The notes under the pieces: generated by a model | Seen by the model: only the letters and a program-made list of their open reading frames with translations | The model's database searches: none | Told to the model about the DNA's origin: nothing | Part shown: piece by piece, positions 13,401-28,600 of the stretch | Numbering within the stretch: the stretch's first letter is position 1 | How the letters are laid out: each line of letters opens with the position of its first letter | Assembly: GCA_963513935.1 (NCBI GenBank) | Contig: OY740769.1 | Coordinates: 37,475,120 to 37,539,119, forward strand | From: Aphrophora alni | Taxonomy: Eukaryota; Arthropoda; Insecta; Hemiptera; Aphrophoridae | Direction: 5' to 3' | Length of the DNA stretch: 64,000 nt | Program-made: the position numbers and the translations under genes

Positions 13401-16400
13401 TTACAAAAAAATAATAATAATAAATTCTTGAAGAGAGCATAGAAAATTTCTAATTGGGTTGTAAGTTCTTTTATAGTGTACTCTGGAGAATTTCAAATAA
13501 AAATACAGAATCCAATTTCTAAAATGTACATTTAATTATTTTAAAAAAAATATTATAGATTGTATACAAGTTAAAATATTTCCTGAAAAAACATAAATCA
13601 TCATATTTTTTATAACATCATAAAATTATAATTCATCCATACCTAATGTATAATTATTAATTTTGTGGTTGCAACCTAATTCAAAATAAAAATCTTTCAT
13701 ATATAAAAATGCAATATGCTCAAAATTTACAATATTTTTAAATTACCAATTTTTTTTTTACTACAGTAGAACCCCTCTAATCCGTCACCTTCAGGACTGG
13801 GGGCATGGTCGGAACGCAAAAAAGGTCGGATTATCCGAAAAAAGTCAATATTTATTACATATTATATAAAACAGATTTTTTAAAAGTGAAATAAAGTGAT
13901 ATATAAACTTTTAAAAGTCTATACTATAATAAAGTCTATATATAAACTTTGCAAGTACAGTAGAACTTCTGTTAACCGGCCGGCCTATATCGTAGTGTAC
14001 TGGTTGGATGAGAGTTTCCGAAAATAAATTGTAATTGAAACACCAAAGCGGCGGCGAGTCAAACGACTTTGTCGATAGCGGTATCCCATTGTCGGCAGCA
14101 TAAAAACACCACGGCATTGGCACCCGTCGGTATAGCAGACATACAAAGGCAAAAATGTTTGATGGGCTGCTTTTTTTCCACGAATCAATTTAGTATACAT
14201 TATGGAAAATATAACATTTCTTTTCAGTTTTCTTCTTGTCTTTGACTGGTTATGATCTACGTACAGTATATACAATAAATAAAAATGAGCGAGTTACGAA
14301 AACGGGAATACGGAAGCGTGTGTTGGTTTCGTTTGAGACGCGGTTAAATGTGTCAAAAGACTTGACAGAGGGGAATCTGTAAAAAAGCTTTGTAGTGTAT
14401 AATTTTTCACGAGAGATGACACAGCACTGAAGCGGGAAAGCGATAACAAACCTGAAAGAATGGCGCCAGACGGGCCGTGAGTCATCGGCAAGTTGGTGAG
14501 TCGGCGAGTCGGCACAATATCGCGAGCTCGAGCACGGTCGGATTAACCGGAGTAACGGACCACCCGAGGGCGGATTAGAGGGGTTCTACTGTAATTACTT
14601 TTCTCTAAACATCAAATCTAATAAATTCAACTCATGAATGTTTTTTATTAAAGTTTATAATCATTATTTTTTAAAACACATTTTTCTCTTATTGAAACCA
14701 CGTGATATCTCTGCAAATATCCTATCCAAAATTTGTTAATAAACTGTATGTTCCAGTTATTTTTTGTTTAGGTTTTTATGAAACATAATTTGAGCATGTC
14801 ATACCAAGCATGCTAACACTGAAGTTAAATTCTGTAATATACTTAAAATATTCATTGGATTCAAACTATTTCTTTGTTCAAACCGCATGTTGTCTTGTGA
14901 ATTCACATCACATCTGTTAAAAATTATCTTATTGAAAACATCCCCTCTCTATAAAATGTAACTTATTCAATTTTTATGTCTCATTTCCGAGAAAAACACT
15001 TATTGTCTGATTTCTCCTCTATTCAAAAATAACTTATTGTCTGTAAAACATCCTATCTCCTCAAACACAACGTCTTGTCTCATTTCTTCAGCTTTTTCCT
15101 GTCCCCACCTTTACACACAACACACTGATGTCACATTTCTTAAAGTTTCATGCACATCTACACTGTTGTCATATTTCTCTTATATTTAATATTATATACT
15201 TTTTTTATTAATATATTTTTTTACAAATCTCTCTGACCATTTAGTACTAATTACCTTCTTTATTTATTTGTACTCTTTATTTAACTCTATCTATTAATAT
15301 TATTATTATTATTATTATATTATATAACAAAATACATTCCCTATTCACTGTCTTGAGTCAAACTACTTTTCTAGTCAGACCAAGTTTGCATAACCAAAAA
15401 TGTACCCTATTACAAACCTTTCTTCATATCAAGTACTGTGAACAAATTTTTTTCCACTCAAATTAGCTGTGAACTCTTCTTCTGTTAGAATATAAAAATG
15501 TTTTCTTTCAATAAACTTAAAGTGGTATTGGATTTAAACAAAGTCAAACTAGACCCCCCCCCTCAGTTATTACTATATTGTGCACCTAATCAGAAGACAT
15601 GTCTATCTTTCCACTATGCCTAACCTTTTTAGATGGTTTAATTTTACAGTATTTTACTTTATCTATGCCCATTAGTTTATAAATACATAGATTTAAAATG
15701 TTAACATATTTAGAATGGAAGTTTATTAGTAATGGAAAGGAAGTAAATAGATCTAAATCAGATTCACAAAAGGAATCTAGGATGACTTTAGAACAATTTA
15801 TAAACATATAAAATAACAATAGAAATAACATTTTGACTTAATTTTAAAACTGGAGTCAATCAAGTTTGACAGTTTATATAAAACAATAATGTAAATAGTA
15901 CTTAACAAAAACAAATAATAATATTAGGCCTATGTTAATATCTTTAAGTATGTTGTTTTTATACTACGAAAACATACTTGAGTGGAAGTGGTTTATTTTG
16001 AATGATAATGAAGCCTGAAATCAGTTTCAATCTGCATGCAGTGATAAATAATAATCAATCTATAGCTATAAGATTCATCCGCAAACTGTCAATGCGCACA
16101 AACTATTCAACAGATAACAAACTCCATTTTAACGTTAAAACCGGCAAACATAGCATCTAGGAACAGCCCACTACAGAGTAGGACTTCTGGTGTTCTATTC
16201 TTAGTCAAAATAGCTAAAAAGGGAAATTATAATAGGCAGTAAAACAAAAAAAAAAAGTGCTTACATTTTCTTTGGAAAGATTCATGACCTATTTTTCCGT
16301 TATTTTTACTAAAATTTATTTTTATATAAAGTAGAGAGTAAACAATTGTCTTAAAAAAGGGGGGAAAAGCGCATGTAGACAAGTTTAAACAAATTTTTTT

Positions 16401-19400
16401 GTTACCATTAAGTCAATAAAAATAACTCCCATTCAATTCATATCGATTGAATGTCTGATCTTATTATATATATTCAGCAACCAGGAGATAATGTACATTG
16501 TACTATTAATTTCACTCAGAACAATCTATACTAAATGTGAATGGGATAGGCAATATCTATTTTGGTGAGACAAAAAAATCTTTAATTATATGAAAACACC
16601 AAAATAACATCCAATTATAAACATGTTTCACAGGTTTTTATGTGTCAATAAATGTCCAAACCTAAAACCATTGAAGTCATAATTAATGTCCACAGTTTAT
16701 TATTTCCATTATATTTATTACCATTTGAATTAAGAGCATTCAAACCATTGTTTTTATCACTCCATGTAGATTGCTAATTATTTTGTTTGTATTATTATCT
16801 GCTGAATAAATACATATGTGAGTGAATGTGTTTTCATTTTTTCCTTTGTTATTTAAAGGCAAAAAACCTCTCGGTCATCATAACCTTAAATTATTATTTT
16901 TTTAATGGAAGTAAAGAACATGAAATAAAGACTACTAGCCTCAAATACTCTAATAGCATTAGGGTCAGAAGAGAACAAGAGTTGTTCAAGAAAGAAGGTT
17001 CTCTTGACCAATTTGTGTTCTTTTCCGATAGTGTAGATGAAAGAGAGGGATCTAACTCAAGACTAGATAAAAAAGGTGTAACTCCAACTTGCTACTACCA
17101 AGCCCATACTCACTAAAGTGAGCCACTGAGGCCATGTGTCTTTAAATTTGTCCGTTGTATAAAGTGGGATATTTTTCACTCTTCTAGCTCTACAAAAAAT
17201 AGCTAAAAACTGAGGGTAATACATACTTGTTTAAAGGTTCCTTTTAACCGGTTAAGTGCCATGTACGATAACTTGTTTCTCCCCTTGTAATGGCAATTTG
17301 ATTTAGGAATGTAATATCTGGAATTTAAGCATAAATTTGCTTCATATATTATTACAAAACATATTCCAATGTGAATCCTGTTCTAAAAACTTGTTTAAAT
17401 TTCTGGCCCAATTAGATTTAATTGTATTTTTACAATAAGCGTAAAAACTCATGTCTTACTGGTCCAAATGCATACAAACCAGCCAAACATGTGCTTAAAA
17501 CAAAGGAAATCAGTAAAACTTCGATTGGACTGATATTTGAACTTAGTCCTTATGTTTTACTTTACACCAATAATATCACTTTAATGTTGTTAAAACTTGA
17601 TTAAAAGTTATTACGTTGAAAAAATCAAGGAAAAATATCTTTGATCAAATTGTATGTAGATAAAAATTCAAAATAATGCAAAAAATATTATTGACTGCAT
17701 TACAGCGTTGTTTGTGTGCTGATATTAAAAGTGTACTCTGAGTGTAATACCTAAAAAAGGTTAATTTAAATTGAATAATAAACATAGCGGGAAATCGTTT
17801 AGAAAGAATTTGGGAGAGGGTAAATGAGTCGAAAACGTGACTTATGTTATAAATTAAAATAAAGTAAATTCAAATTAACATAGATTTCCAAACACAAGTA
17901 AATAATAATGTATAGGATTTAAGAATTTTACTTATAAGAAATTAAATAGTTTTGTGTGTGTATATAAATTAGTAAAAGAAACTCGTTGTTAAGTGAGAAA
18001 TATTGAACAGTGCATTCGATGAAATAGTATGAGACAGATAACGCTGACACAGCGAGATTTTGAATAAGGTCCATGTGATAGAAAGTGTGAACCCCGGAGG
18101 AAACAGGAAATAGAAATTCTGGCATGCGGTCTTCAGTCTTAGGAAGGAGCTTGGAGTGTAAAGATGTGTTCTCAAAAGTCTTAGCATAGCGTCTGGCAAG
18201 GTTAGACCTATAGCAGTTTATATTAAAAAGTTTGTCGAGAATGTAATGTGTTTAAGTTTTTGAGTCTTGGTTGAGTAGTTAAGATGGTTAGACGTCGACT
18301 AAAAAGTCTCAGTGGAACATTTATGGTGAACAGACGTGTTCTCTGGTCAAAGAGATTTTAATAAAAATGTAGTGAAACGTTATAAACAGTTTTAAGATCA
18401 ATAATCTTGATATAATAGTAATTATAAAAAACTAAAAATCGTGAACTATTGATTTAAAAGGTGAACTCTGTAAAATGTGCAAAGAAAATAATTTTGCATG
18501 TGGTCGAGATGGTTGGACCGTTTGAACAGCGAGTTCGAGTTATGAACTAAGTTATAAAGGTGTTTAAGTGGAACAATAAACTATAATACAAACAGTTATT
18601 TGACATGTGATTAACAATAAACTTTGAATAGCGGTAAACCGAACAGACCATGTTCACGTCGGAACTGAGAACAAAAAGGAGAGCCTGCCACGCTACAAGA
18701 AAGTACTTCTGGAATGCAAGACGTATCAACTAGGAATTGTGCTTCTAAATAATAAAACGTGACTGGTATACACGTTAAGACTTTTCTTATAAATAAACTC
18801 ACTTTAATATGATGAAATAACATGTGAATTTTTAATTATATATTTAAATTGAAAGGTTGAAGCATAGTAATTTGAGACTTTGGTCTATAATTTAAATAAT
18901 GAGAGTAGTAAAGCAAAATTTTCTTCTTTTTAAAGCAAAATAATTAATTAAAGTAAATTCAAGTAAGTAAGGTTAAAGAAATTTCAACCATTTAAACTCA
19001 TTTTGATAAATTAGAAATTGTTAAGATGCCTAAGCTAAGACTATGAATATTAAAATTAATTACAGATAACTGATAAAAATTTATGTGAATGTACGAATCT
19101 TTATTTTCAATAAATCTATGTTAAAATTTCAGTTTATTCAAGAGTTCTTCATTTAACACTAGAAATCACTGTAAGTACCCTTAAAAAAGAATCTACACCC
19201 TGAGATTGGAGTATTTAACTTCATTTTTTCAAAATTGATGTTCAAACATCTGGCGCCCATAAATGCTGTGCACAAAATTAAAATTTGAATAATAAAAGAT
19301 AACTTCATTCTTTTAAAAAATAAAAATAACGAAAAAAGATAAAAACGGTTAGTTTTTAAATTATTACATGAGTAATCTACAATTCTAAAGAATAAAAATA

Positions 19401-22400
19401 GTTCATATATAGATTTCTAAATCGTACTAGTTGCACTTTAAAACAAAGCAGCACATAACTGTTTTCTCGGCATGACTGGACCGAAGTAGTGTTCCAAAAA
19501 CAGCTACATCCTCGATCCAATAGACCCAAGGTCCCACCCTGTGACAATGTGAAAAATCAGATTTTGTTGTTGGTTTGAAAAGACGCGGTTGAACTGTAGA
19601 GATAGGCTGTTCAAATCATAATTTATAGTTAGTAAATTCATTTATAAAGGAAAAATAGATTTTCAAGACAATAGAATAAATAATCAGGTAAATGTTAATA
19701 TAATTTGTTTTTAATTAATAGTATATGTGAATTTTTGTGTTTTACGGTGGGTATGTGAAATTCGAGTAACAGCGACCGTGAGAAACAGTTCGAGAGGGAA
19801 AATAATCCAGTTGGCAACAGACAGTCGAAGTCCAGCGTTTGGAGTGACCAGATGTGTTTGGTGCGTAGAGAGACTTAACAGAATGTAGTTCAAATGTATA
19901 AAAAACTGTTTTAATTTAAAAGATTGTTATGATAGACAAGTATTAGTGAGCAGTAGTTGCTCGTGAATAAACTTTTTTAACAAAAAAGACCGAGAAACAT
20001 ATTTTTGAGTATAGTGATGCAATGCCGTGCACGTGGCTGACGAAAATGGAACAATGAACGGTTATATTCGTTAATCAGTTAAATGAACTTCAGAGATAGT
20101 GAATACTACATTTTTAAAGAATGCAGACATATTGCCATGGTGTACACTTTACCTCAAATACGACAACAGCTACAAGGTTACTCGATGGACATTTTTTAGC
20201 ACATGTGAATCACAGGTTCTATGGTTTCATATAAACTTTCTATAACATGTTGTATGTATTGTATTTGAACTATGTCTATAATATATATGAATTTCAATTA
20301 TTTCATAACATATTTTATGTGAGTCCAAATATTAGTTCAATGAAGAACAATTAATTTTCATTTTATATAATTTTTGAATCGATAAAAAGAATAAGTAAAA
20401 CACTTATATCTAAATATTTAAAATTTATTAATGGATTAAATACTTGCTAGTTTGATTTCTTAAATAATATAATTTCAAAAGTAAAATCAATATTTTAAAG
20501 TTAAAAAATATGATCGATCTTGAACAAAATTGATAGAATCTATAGTGTAGCAAGACTTTTGTAATCTATGTATGTTAATAATTTGTTTTCTTTTGAATTA
20601 TGTTAAAACTAATTTCAAAATATGTTTAATAAATCTTTATGTTAATATTTCAGAGACAAGTGTTTTCATTACATACCAAATTTCACTGTGTAGTACACTT
20701 TTAAAAGAGCTTACGACCCCAGAGATAATAAATTTTGTAAATTCATTTTATTTTTTAAATAATGACTAAAAATAGTCTGGCGCCCAATAATTATTAAATA
20801 ACAACAGTTAAATTCAATTTTCATTAATTAAATAAATAAAGTAAGAACTCTTCAAGTTCAAATAATTTTTCTCTTTAAAGTAACTTCTTTTTCTTAACCA
20901 ACTTTTTGAATTATCACAACCCTAATGAGTTGTATTCATAAATTACACTTTTAATGATTTTAAAATTGTTTTAAAGATAACAATAATTAAATTTAAACAT
21001 AATAATGCAAAATTTGATTCCCAACAAATGGACATAATGCTTAAATGAAGAAACTATACTTATATGTATACTTATATACATATGCTTTCTTTGTCTCAAC
21101 CAAATTTTCCCTGTGCACTTCTGACAGAACTGAATCAACAATTAAGTTGGTGTTTTTAGAAGGATTTATAAGCGGACAACTTATCTGATCTGAAGAGTAG
21201 ATAAAAATATTTATGACATTTGGACAAAATTAGTTGAATATATTTTCAAGACAATGACAGACACAAAACTAAACATTAATCATTTTCTTTTTTATCAACT
21301 GCAATGCACCACTCGTACAATCATATCTTTAAAATCCTACCTCAGAAATCAACTGCCTGATCGCATAATACTTTTCTGTGGGATCCCCACCTTCGTTTAT
21401 TGGTGAGTTGTAATCATATGATGTTATCTGTGGCTGGTAGGTCGGCGTTCCATAATTTGCACCTTAAAAATGTAAAGACAATTCAATTTGCTAACAAAGA
21501 AGTAGAAAGGTTACTTGAATTTTGTTATCCACTATTAAAAACAGGAAATTTAATTGTTAATTATGGATGGATAATATGGATCTGAGAATTTACTGCTATT
21601 TTCTTCTTTTTTTAGACAATTTAGGAAAATACAAATTTACAATATAAACTGAAAATTTTGTATACTTATATACCTATAGTTTCAAATTTGTTATATTTCT
21701 TCAAAATTGATTGTCATTGTAGAATAATTCAAAACATAGCATCTAACTTCAATTATTTTTACATTTAAATGTATATTTTAAAAAACTTCTACTATTAGTG
21801 CATACTAAGTAACATTCAAATAACAAAACCTAGTGCAATGTTAATTAACAAATGGTTTTTCTGAATAACTGTTCATAATTTTATTATTATTTGCTTAATT
21901 TTGATGATATTATTATTACATCATTGCTCAAAACGAATGTGCATAACTTCAGTATGGTGTCGGCTCGTAAATTTATTTTAAACTATAAATATAATAAATT
22001 TTGTTTTTGCAAACATTTCAATAATAAATATTATTATTAAGTAATAATACTGAAACTAGACTAATAATCATTACCTGAAGTGAAACCAAAGTTTGTACCA
22101 CCAGCAAACATAAACATATTAAGTGAAGCATTCAAGTCAAGTATATCTCTCATTGTTGTTATAACATTTTCTGTGGAAACAGATTGCAGAGGTTCTCCCC
22201 AATGAGTTAACCAACCTGAATAGTACTCAGAGTTGACTAGAGGACCATGTTTTTGATAATTCCTAAGAGGGCCAAAAGTGGAGTTTACATCAAAACCTGC
22301 AATATAAAATTATTTAGTTAGAAATAGCAATAAAATTGGGTTATACATATTAATGATGATAACGGGGATATAGAGGAATGTATAATATTTTGAAGTCTGA

Positions 22401-22587
22401 TAACAAAAAAGTTTAATCCTAAAAACTGTAATCATTTTTCATTTCAAACACTTTAGATTAAAAATACAGTTTTCTTTTAAACATTATACTTTAAAATCTA
22501 TTTGCTGTTGTTTTTTTTTCCATTTTGTTTTGTCAAGGTGATGTGTAGGTTTTTTTCCACTGTGGCCCATAAAATGAATCTATTGTG

Positions 22588-22653
<66 letters not shown>

Positions 22654-25600
22654 CCAACTAGAAATTCTTTCAGACCCCCCTTAGGTCTAAAAAACTCTTA
22701 CAAGTATGGTGAATCTCAGTCATTTAATCACCTCACATTCATACAGAAGGTATTCTGTCACAACAGTTCTCTAAGATCAGAATCAACAGATGACTTGTTC
22801 TACCAAACCCATTATATTTAGGTAATATCTCTGGGTAGTATCCAGTTATCAGATCTATTATCCTACATATGTCCTACTTGTATAATGATAGTTACTTTAT
22901 TCCTATAACTGAAACTGTTTAAACTTAAGCTGATGTGGAGGAGGAATCTCTTCCCTTTGATTTTCTCTGCTGACACATGGTTACCATAATCCTCCTTGTT
23001 GAATTCATCTGATGATTATTAATTAACTCATCTACATTGAGTCTCTCATTTTTAACCTTAATGAATTCAAGGATCCTTTCAACAAATTTCCCCCTCACAG
23101 TTAGGGAAATTCAAAACTACAATTTGTGTTCTTGGGAAGTCTTTTTTGCCAACAATTTTCAGGTTAACTTCCTCTCATGGTTTCACCAAATCAGAGATAA
23201 GAAGCATTAAATGGTGCCCTTTCAAGTTAGATCTGGATATAATAATTTGAAGAGCTAGTTTCAAATTATACTTGGGAATTCATACTGTGTTAATTAATAA
23301 TTCAGTAAAGGTGTCTCCTTTACATACCTGAACCAAAGTCAACTGTTGTAAATACCCAAGGAATAGGTCCATTTTTCAAGAAATATGATCCTGCTCCATC
23401 TGTGGTGAAGAGAACAGCTTTATTTCCAGTGTAACTTCGAAATACATCACGTAGCCATGTTGTATAGTTTTTGTCATGAGCATAATAACTTCCATACTCA
23501 TTTTCAACCTGTGAAAAAAAATAATAATAATAAAATGTATCACTTAAGATTTATACTGGTAATGAAATGTTATCTGTTGCATATTTATTATTTATTTAAA
23601 ATATATTAAGTATCAAAATCAGATATACAAAATATTTAATATTTTTATAAAGTAATGATTAAGAAAAACATTTAAAATGTTACATGGCAGAATCTAAAAT
23701 AACCCTCACAATAGTTTTGAATATTATAACGTGAACATAACCACAAATGACAACAAAGAAAAGTTTAGTTTCAAAAATAATTGACAAAATGCTTCTTTAT
23801 TCAAAATAAACAACATAAATTACATTTTTGTTCTTTTTGTCATCCGATAGCCTCTCTTTCTATCAATCTAGTTCAAAGAATCACAATTAGTTGTTACATT
23901 AGTCAAAACTTAATGTCAAATTCCTATTTAATGAAGAACAAACTTAAACTATTGTGGTGATGTGAAAAATCATAATTTGTAATAGATTTAAAATCCGCGG
24001 TTTAGCGCCGAAAACAGGCTGTTCAAATCATAATTTTATTCAATAACTTCATAAATAAAAGAAAAATAGATTTTCAAGAAAACCAAATATGTAATAATGT
24101 CAATTTTAGTATAATTTGTTTTTTATAAATATAATATGTAAATTTTGTGTTATGTGGGGAGTATGTTGAACTTTGGTAACGTTTACCGGAACAGCTCTCT
24201 TGCGGAAGAGAGAAAAATCTCGTGCTTAGATCAGTCTTCGTTTGGGGCTAGTTGCTCTAAGACCTATGAATGGCAGTTCTCCGAGTTTCTGTTAGAACAT
24301 TAAAAAATGTGTTCAGAAGTTAAATTTGTGAAAGACATGGTGTATTAACAATTTCAAAAGTGCTAAGACAATATTGTTTTCAATAAATAAACTTTTAAAT
24401 GAAAAGGCGTAATAACTTGCAATTTTTAATTATGTTGTGCAATCGCTGCCACGTGATTTTCGAATTCTCGACAAAGAACTCTTCTATAAGATATATGGAA
24501 CAATTAAAGTTAGCATAAGACATTAATAATTGGTTGTAATACATGTACAACAAAATAAATCTCGTGAGCGATGAACAAAAGACAATTCGTTGATAGTGGA
24601 CAAAGCATCTCTAAAATTAGCACGCAGTCACATGGAAAGACACGAATCATCCTTCGAGGAAAAGTGTTTTCTTTTATAAAGAACATAACGTGATTTGGTA
24701 TAACACGTTTAGACTTTCATTATTTAACCATATATATGTACTTTGAACAATTTAGACTTTTTTATATACTTTCAAGATATATAATTGATATCATAAAATT
24801 ATGTATTTCATTAATAAGATTTAATGTGTTTGTTGAGGAGTCTTTAAGTAAAATAATATGATCAAATAAAGTTATTTGTTTTATTAATAAAACTAATTCT
24901 CAATTTCAATAAAAATTATATTTTTTATAATTAAAATATTTGCTATGAGAAGTAAAGTAAAATCCTTTTTCATTAATTTTTGGAGTTGCAACTAAATAAC
25001 TTAAAGTTATTAATATAATTTGATTAGATTCTTTTTCAAATGATAGTAATATTGATAGGATGTAAGATGTCTTATATAAATTTTTTTTTATTTCTGTTAC
25101 ATGAATCTAATGTGTTTTATGTTTAATAAATTTTTATGTAATATTTCAGAGACAAGTGTTTTCATTTTTGAAACCCAGAATCACTGTGAGTACACTGTAA
25201 AAAGAGCTTACGACCCCAGAGATCTTATAAATAATTAAATTCATTCTTTTTTCTAAATTGGTATGCTAAAGCAAACCTGGCGCCCTATAGTCGAGCAAAT
25301 TAACAAATTAATAAATAAAATAGATAACTTCATCCCTTATTTGAATTGTTACAAATGTCGCCGCAACTGTGGGCCTTTTTAGTCGAAATAAACAGTGATT
25401 TTGGTAATGAGAACTCTTAAAATCAAGGTAAGGACTCTCTCTATCATAATAAGAAAGATTCTTTTTTAAAAAATTTTTTTGTGTTAAATATAATAAGATA
25501 AAAATGGAGTTAGAAATTGTAAATGTTAATAATAGTGATGAACAGGTAGGATTAGGAAATCAAAATTCTTTAAATAATATAGAGCCATTGGAATTTACGG

Positions 25601-28600
25601 GGGATATTTTTGATAATTTACAGAAGGAATCGCAAAGTAATGAGCAAACAAATGAACAATTTGCACAAAATTTTTTAGATCAAGAAATAAGTAGTAATAG
25701 TAATAGTAGACGTTCAAGTGTGAACGCGAATAGTAGTTCAGGTTCGGATTTTAATGGGTTTGATAGTGATGGGATTCTAAAGAGTAAAAAACAGTGTGAA
25801 GATATCAATAAAGAAATGGTAGGAATGTTAGAAGTAGAAATTGTAGAAGAAAATTCAGATAGGGAATTAAGAGTTGAAGAGGTTAGGGTAATTGAACAGG
25901 TTAGGGTAATTGAGCCAAATAGGTTAGATGAAGGTAAAAAATCTCAAAGTGAGGCGTTTATGATAGAAATGCTGATAGAAATGAGAAAGGATATAAAAAG
26001 GTTTGAACAAAGTAGCTTAGAAACAAAAAAAGAAATTAATCAGAGTAGGTTAGAAACAAAACAAGATAATTTAGAGTTAAGACAAGATTTAAAACAAGAT
26101 AATGATAAGAAGTTTGAATGTATAAATAATAAATTTGATGAATTTAATAATAAATTTGATCAAAATAAGCTAGAAATTAACACTAAGCTGGAAAATTTCA
26201 ATGTTAAACTTGAACAGAATAATGTTAAACTGGATAAAATAGACAATGATTTAAAACTGAGTAAATTAGAGCTAAGACAAGATAATTTAGATTTAAAAGA
26301 AGCAATGTGTAAAAAATTTGAAGAAATGAGGGTTGAATTAAAACCAAATTATGTAAAATTTGAACAGAATCTTAAAATGGAAATTAATGTAATGGAAACT
26401 AATAATAAAGTAGAATTTGAATTAAGCTATTGTGAAAAAAAAGTAGAATTTGAACAGATTAATAGTGTAGAAGGTGTTTTGGTAGAAAATATTAATAATT
26501 TAGATAACAATTTAGATCAAACAGTAGCTGAAGTAGAAATTAACAGTTTTAATGAAACAAAAGAGATGTCAGATGATTTAATAATAATTGAAGACAATTG
26601 TGTGAATGATTGTGTTCAAGAAATTTCTAAAATAATGAATAATGGGTTAGGTAACAAGGTAAATCTAGAGATAACAAGTAATGTTGAAGTGAATAAGTTT
26701 GGTGGGGTTGGAATAGGTATAATTAATTCAAAAAACAAAGTAAAGGTAAATAATCTAATAATAAAGGAATCAGCTGTTTATCTTAAAAAACGAGTTTACC
26801 ATAGGATTGTAGATTTTGAAAAATATGCGATGTTAGAATTTAGAAATATTTTTAGAATACAAGAACAAGAAATTAAAAGTTTTTGTGAAAAAAGTAACTT
26901 TAAATATAATCTTGAAGGTAAAAATGTAGAAATAGTAAAAGAAGGTTTTGTACTAGTGTATAAGAATGGTGGGGTTAGAATTCCTGAACGAACAGATGTT
27001 GAAATTAGGTCATTAGATTCTAAGATGTTTGAGAGAAGGAGGGGTGATGGTATGCCTGAGAGGGAGAAAGAGAAAGGTATTTTGTCAACACTCCGAGACA
27101 ATAACAAAGGGAGATCTTTTGTTAGGAAAGGGTCTGTTGTGATGTCTAGGCTAGACAAACTGTCCGTGTGGACAGAAGTATTTAACATTAAAAATGTGTT
27201 AAAAAATTCAATCATGTATTTTAAAATCTTTCACCAATCTGGGAACCATCGTAAAAAATGGATAATTTATAATTGAGTCATAATAAATTGAAATTTGGAA
27301 TGAATAAATAAATGTAAGGACATTTTATAAAAACACGGACTTGATTTTTAAAATAATTAATAAAAAGTAGTTAAGATTTTGTTAATAAGTAAGTTTAAGT
27401 TTGATAATGAATGATTAAGAGTTATGAATATTAATAATTTGTGTGTACTAATGAATTTTGTAAGCTAAGACAAAAATATAGAAAATAATTATTAGCCAAG
27501 CGTAAAATATTAAGAGTTTAGTTTTAGAAAACGTTTAGGTATTTGTAAAGTAAAGACGCTGGATTATAGCAGTAAACAACTTTATATGTTTATTAAGATC
27601 TTAATATTTAGAAAACGTGACGAAAACAGATTAGCTAGATGAGAGGATCATTGGAGCTGCAAGATTGTTAGTAAATAACTCTGTATGTTTATGAAAGGAA
27701 TAAATATTGATTTTACGTGACATAGATAAGATAGTTAGTTCGAAGCGAGGATTCAGAGTAACGTTGAAGAAACAATATTCAATATTAAGGAGGTGGATTC
27801 AATAAAATATTCAATAATGACGAGAGAAATAGAATCTAGTTGGAGCTAAAAGGTTCACTTATTATCAGTAGTAAGCAGATAAAGAATTGCGTCTCTATAT
27901 ACAAAGGGGAAATTGTTTATTCCTTAGTCAGGTATAAATTCCTATGCATGACATTGAGACGAAATATAGGGTGTTACCAAAATGCTGTCTAGGAAAATAA
28001 AAAACCTTTGACGTATAATTCTAATTTGACTTGTGTTTTCAAATAAAAATTACTTAAATAAAGGATAATTGGTTTTAAATAAAGTAAATAAGAACAAAAG
28101 TAGATTACATAAATAACTTTAATAGAATTGAAGGTAAAATTTCTAAGTAAAGGACTTAGAATAAATTTTAAAAAATAAAATTTTCTTTTTGAATTTGAAT
28201 AATAACATCTAGAAAGGATTACATAAACAGAAAATCGACGATGCTAGTAATAAACTTGGTAAAAATAAACATTATTTCAACTTCGGATGAAACGATTTTA
28301 GTGAAATTTTTTATGAATTTTAAAATTTTCTTCGTGTAGATGCATTTAAGGAGTACATGAACATTTTGGGTGGATGGCTGAGCGTTTGTGTAGTCAAAAT
28401 AGAATGTTTTATTCGTAAGAATAAGGCATTCTGAGACTGCATAAGAGGGTGTGTTGTGAAATAGGGATGTGTTTTGGGTTTTATCTTGAATCAAGTAGGG
28501 ATATTGCATTCAACCACTGCACATTTCAACGTCACAACATGTTACTCTGTGTAAGAGTCTAAAGAGCAATTAGAAGTATGCACGGTATAAAGTAGACGGT

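Noticed and set aside
22590..22651. TA repeats as origins or regulatory elements
   Set aside because: Five similar TA runs occur in the window without shared flanks; simple microsatellites suffice.
25278..25285. TGGCGCCC taken as evidence of an integrated retrovirus
   Set aside because: The same octamer is the start of any tRNA-Lys primer site. The elements here have 4-bp duplications, no envelope gene and Gypsy-like relatives, so ordinary LTR retrotransposons explain it.
26796..27215. 139-codon minus-strand frame opposite the 590-residue ORF
   Set aside because: It is an antisense shadow of the AT-rich, lysine-rich plus-strand ORF and has no domain-like features.
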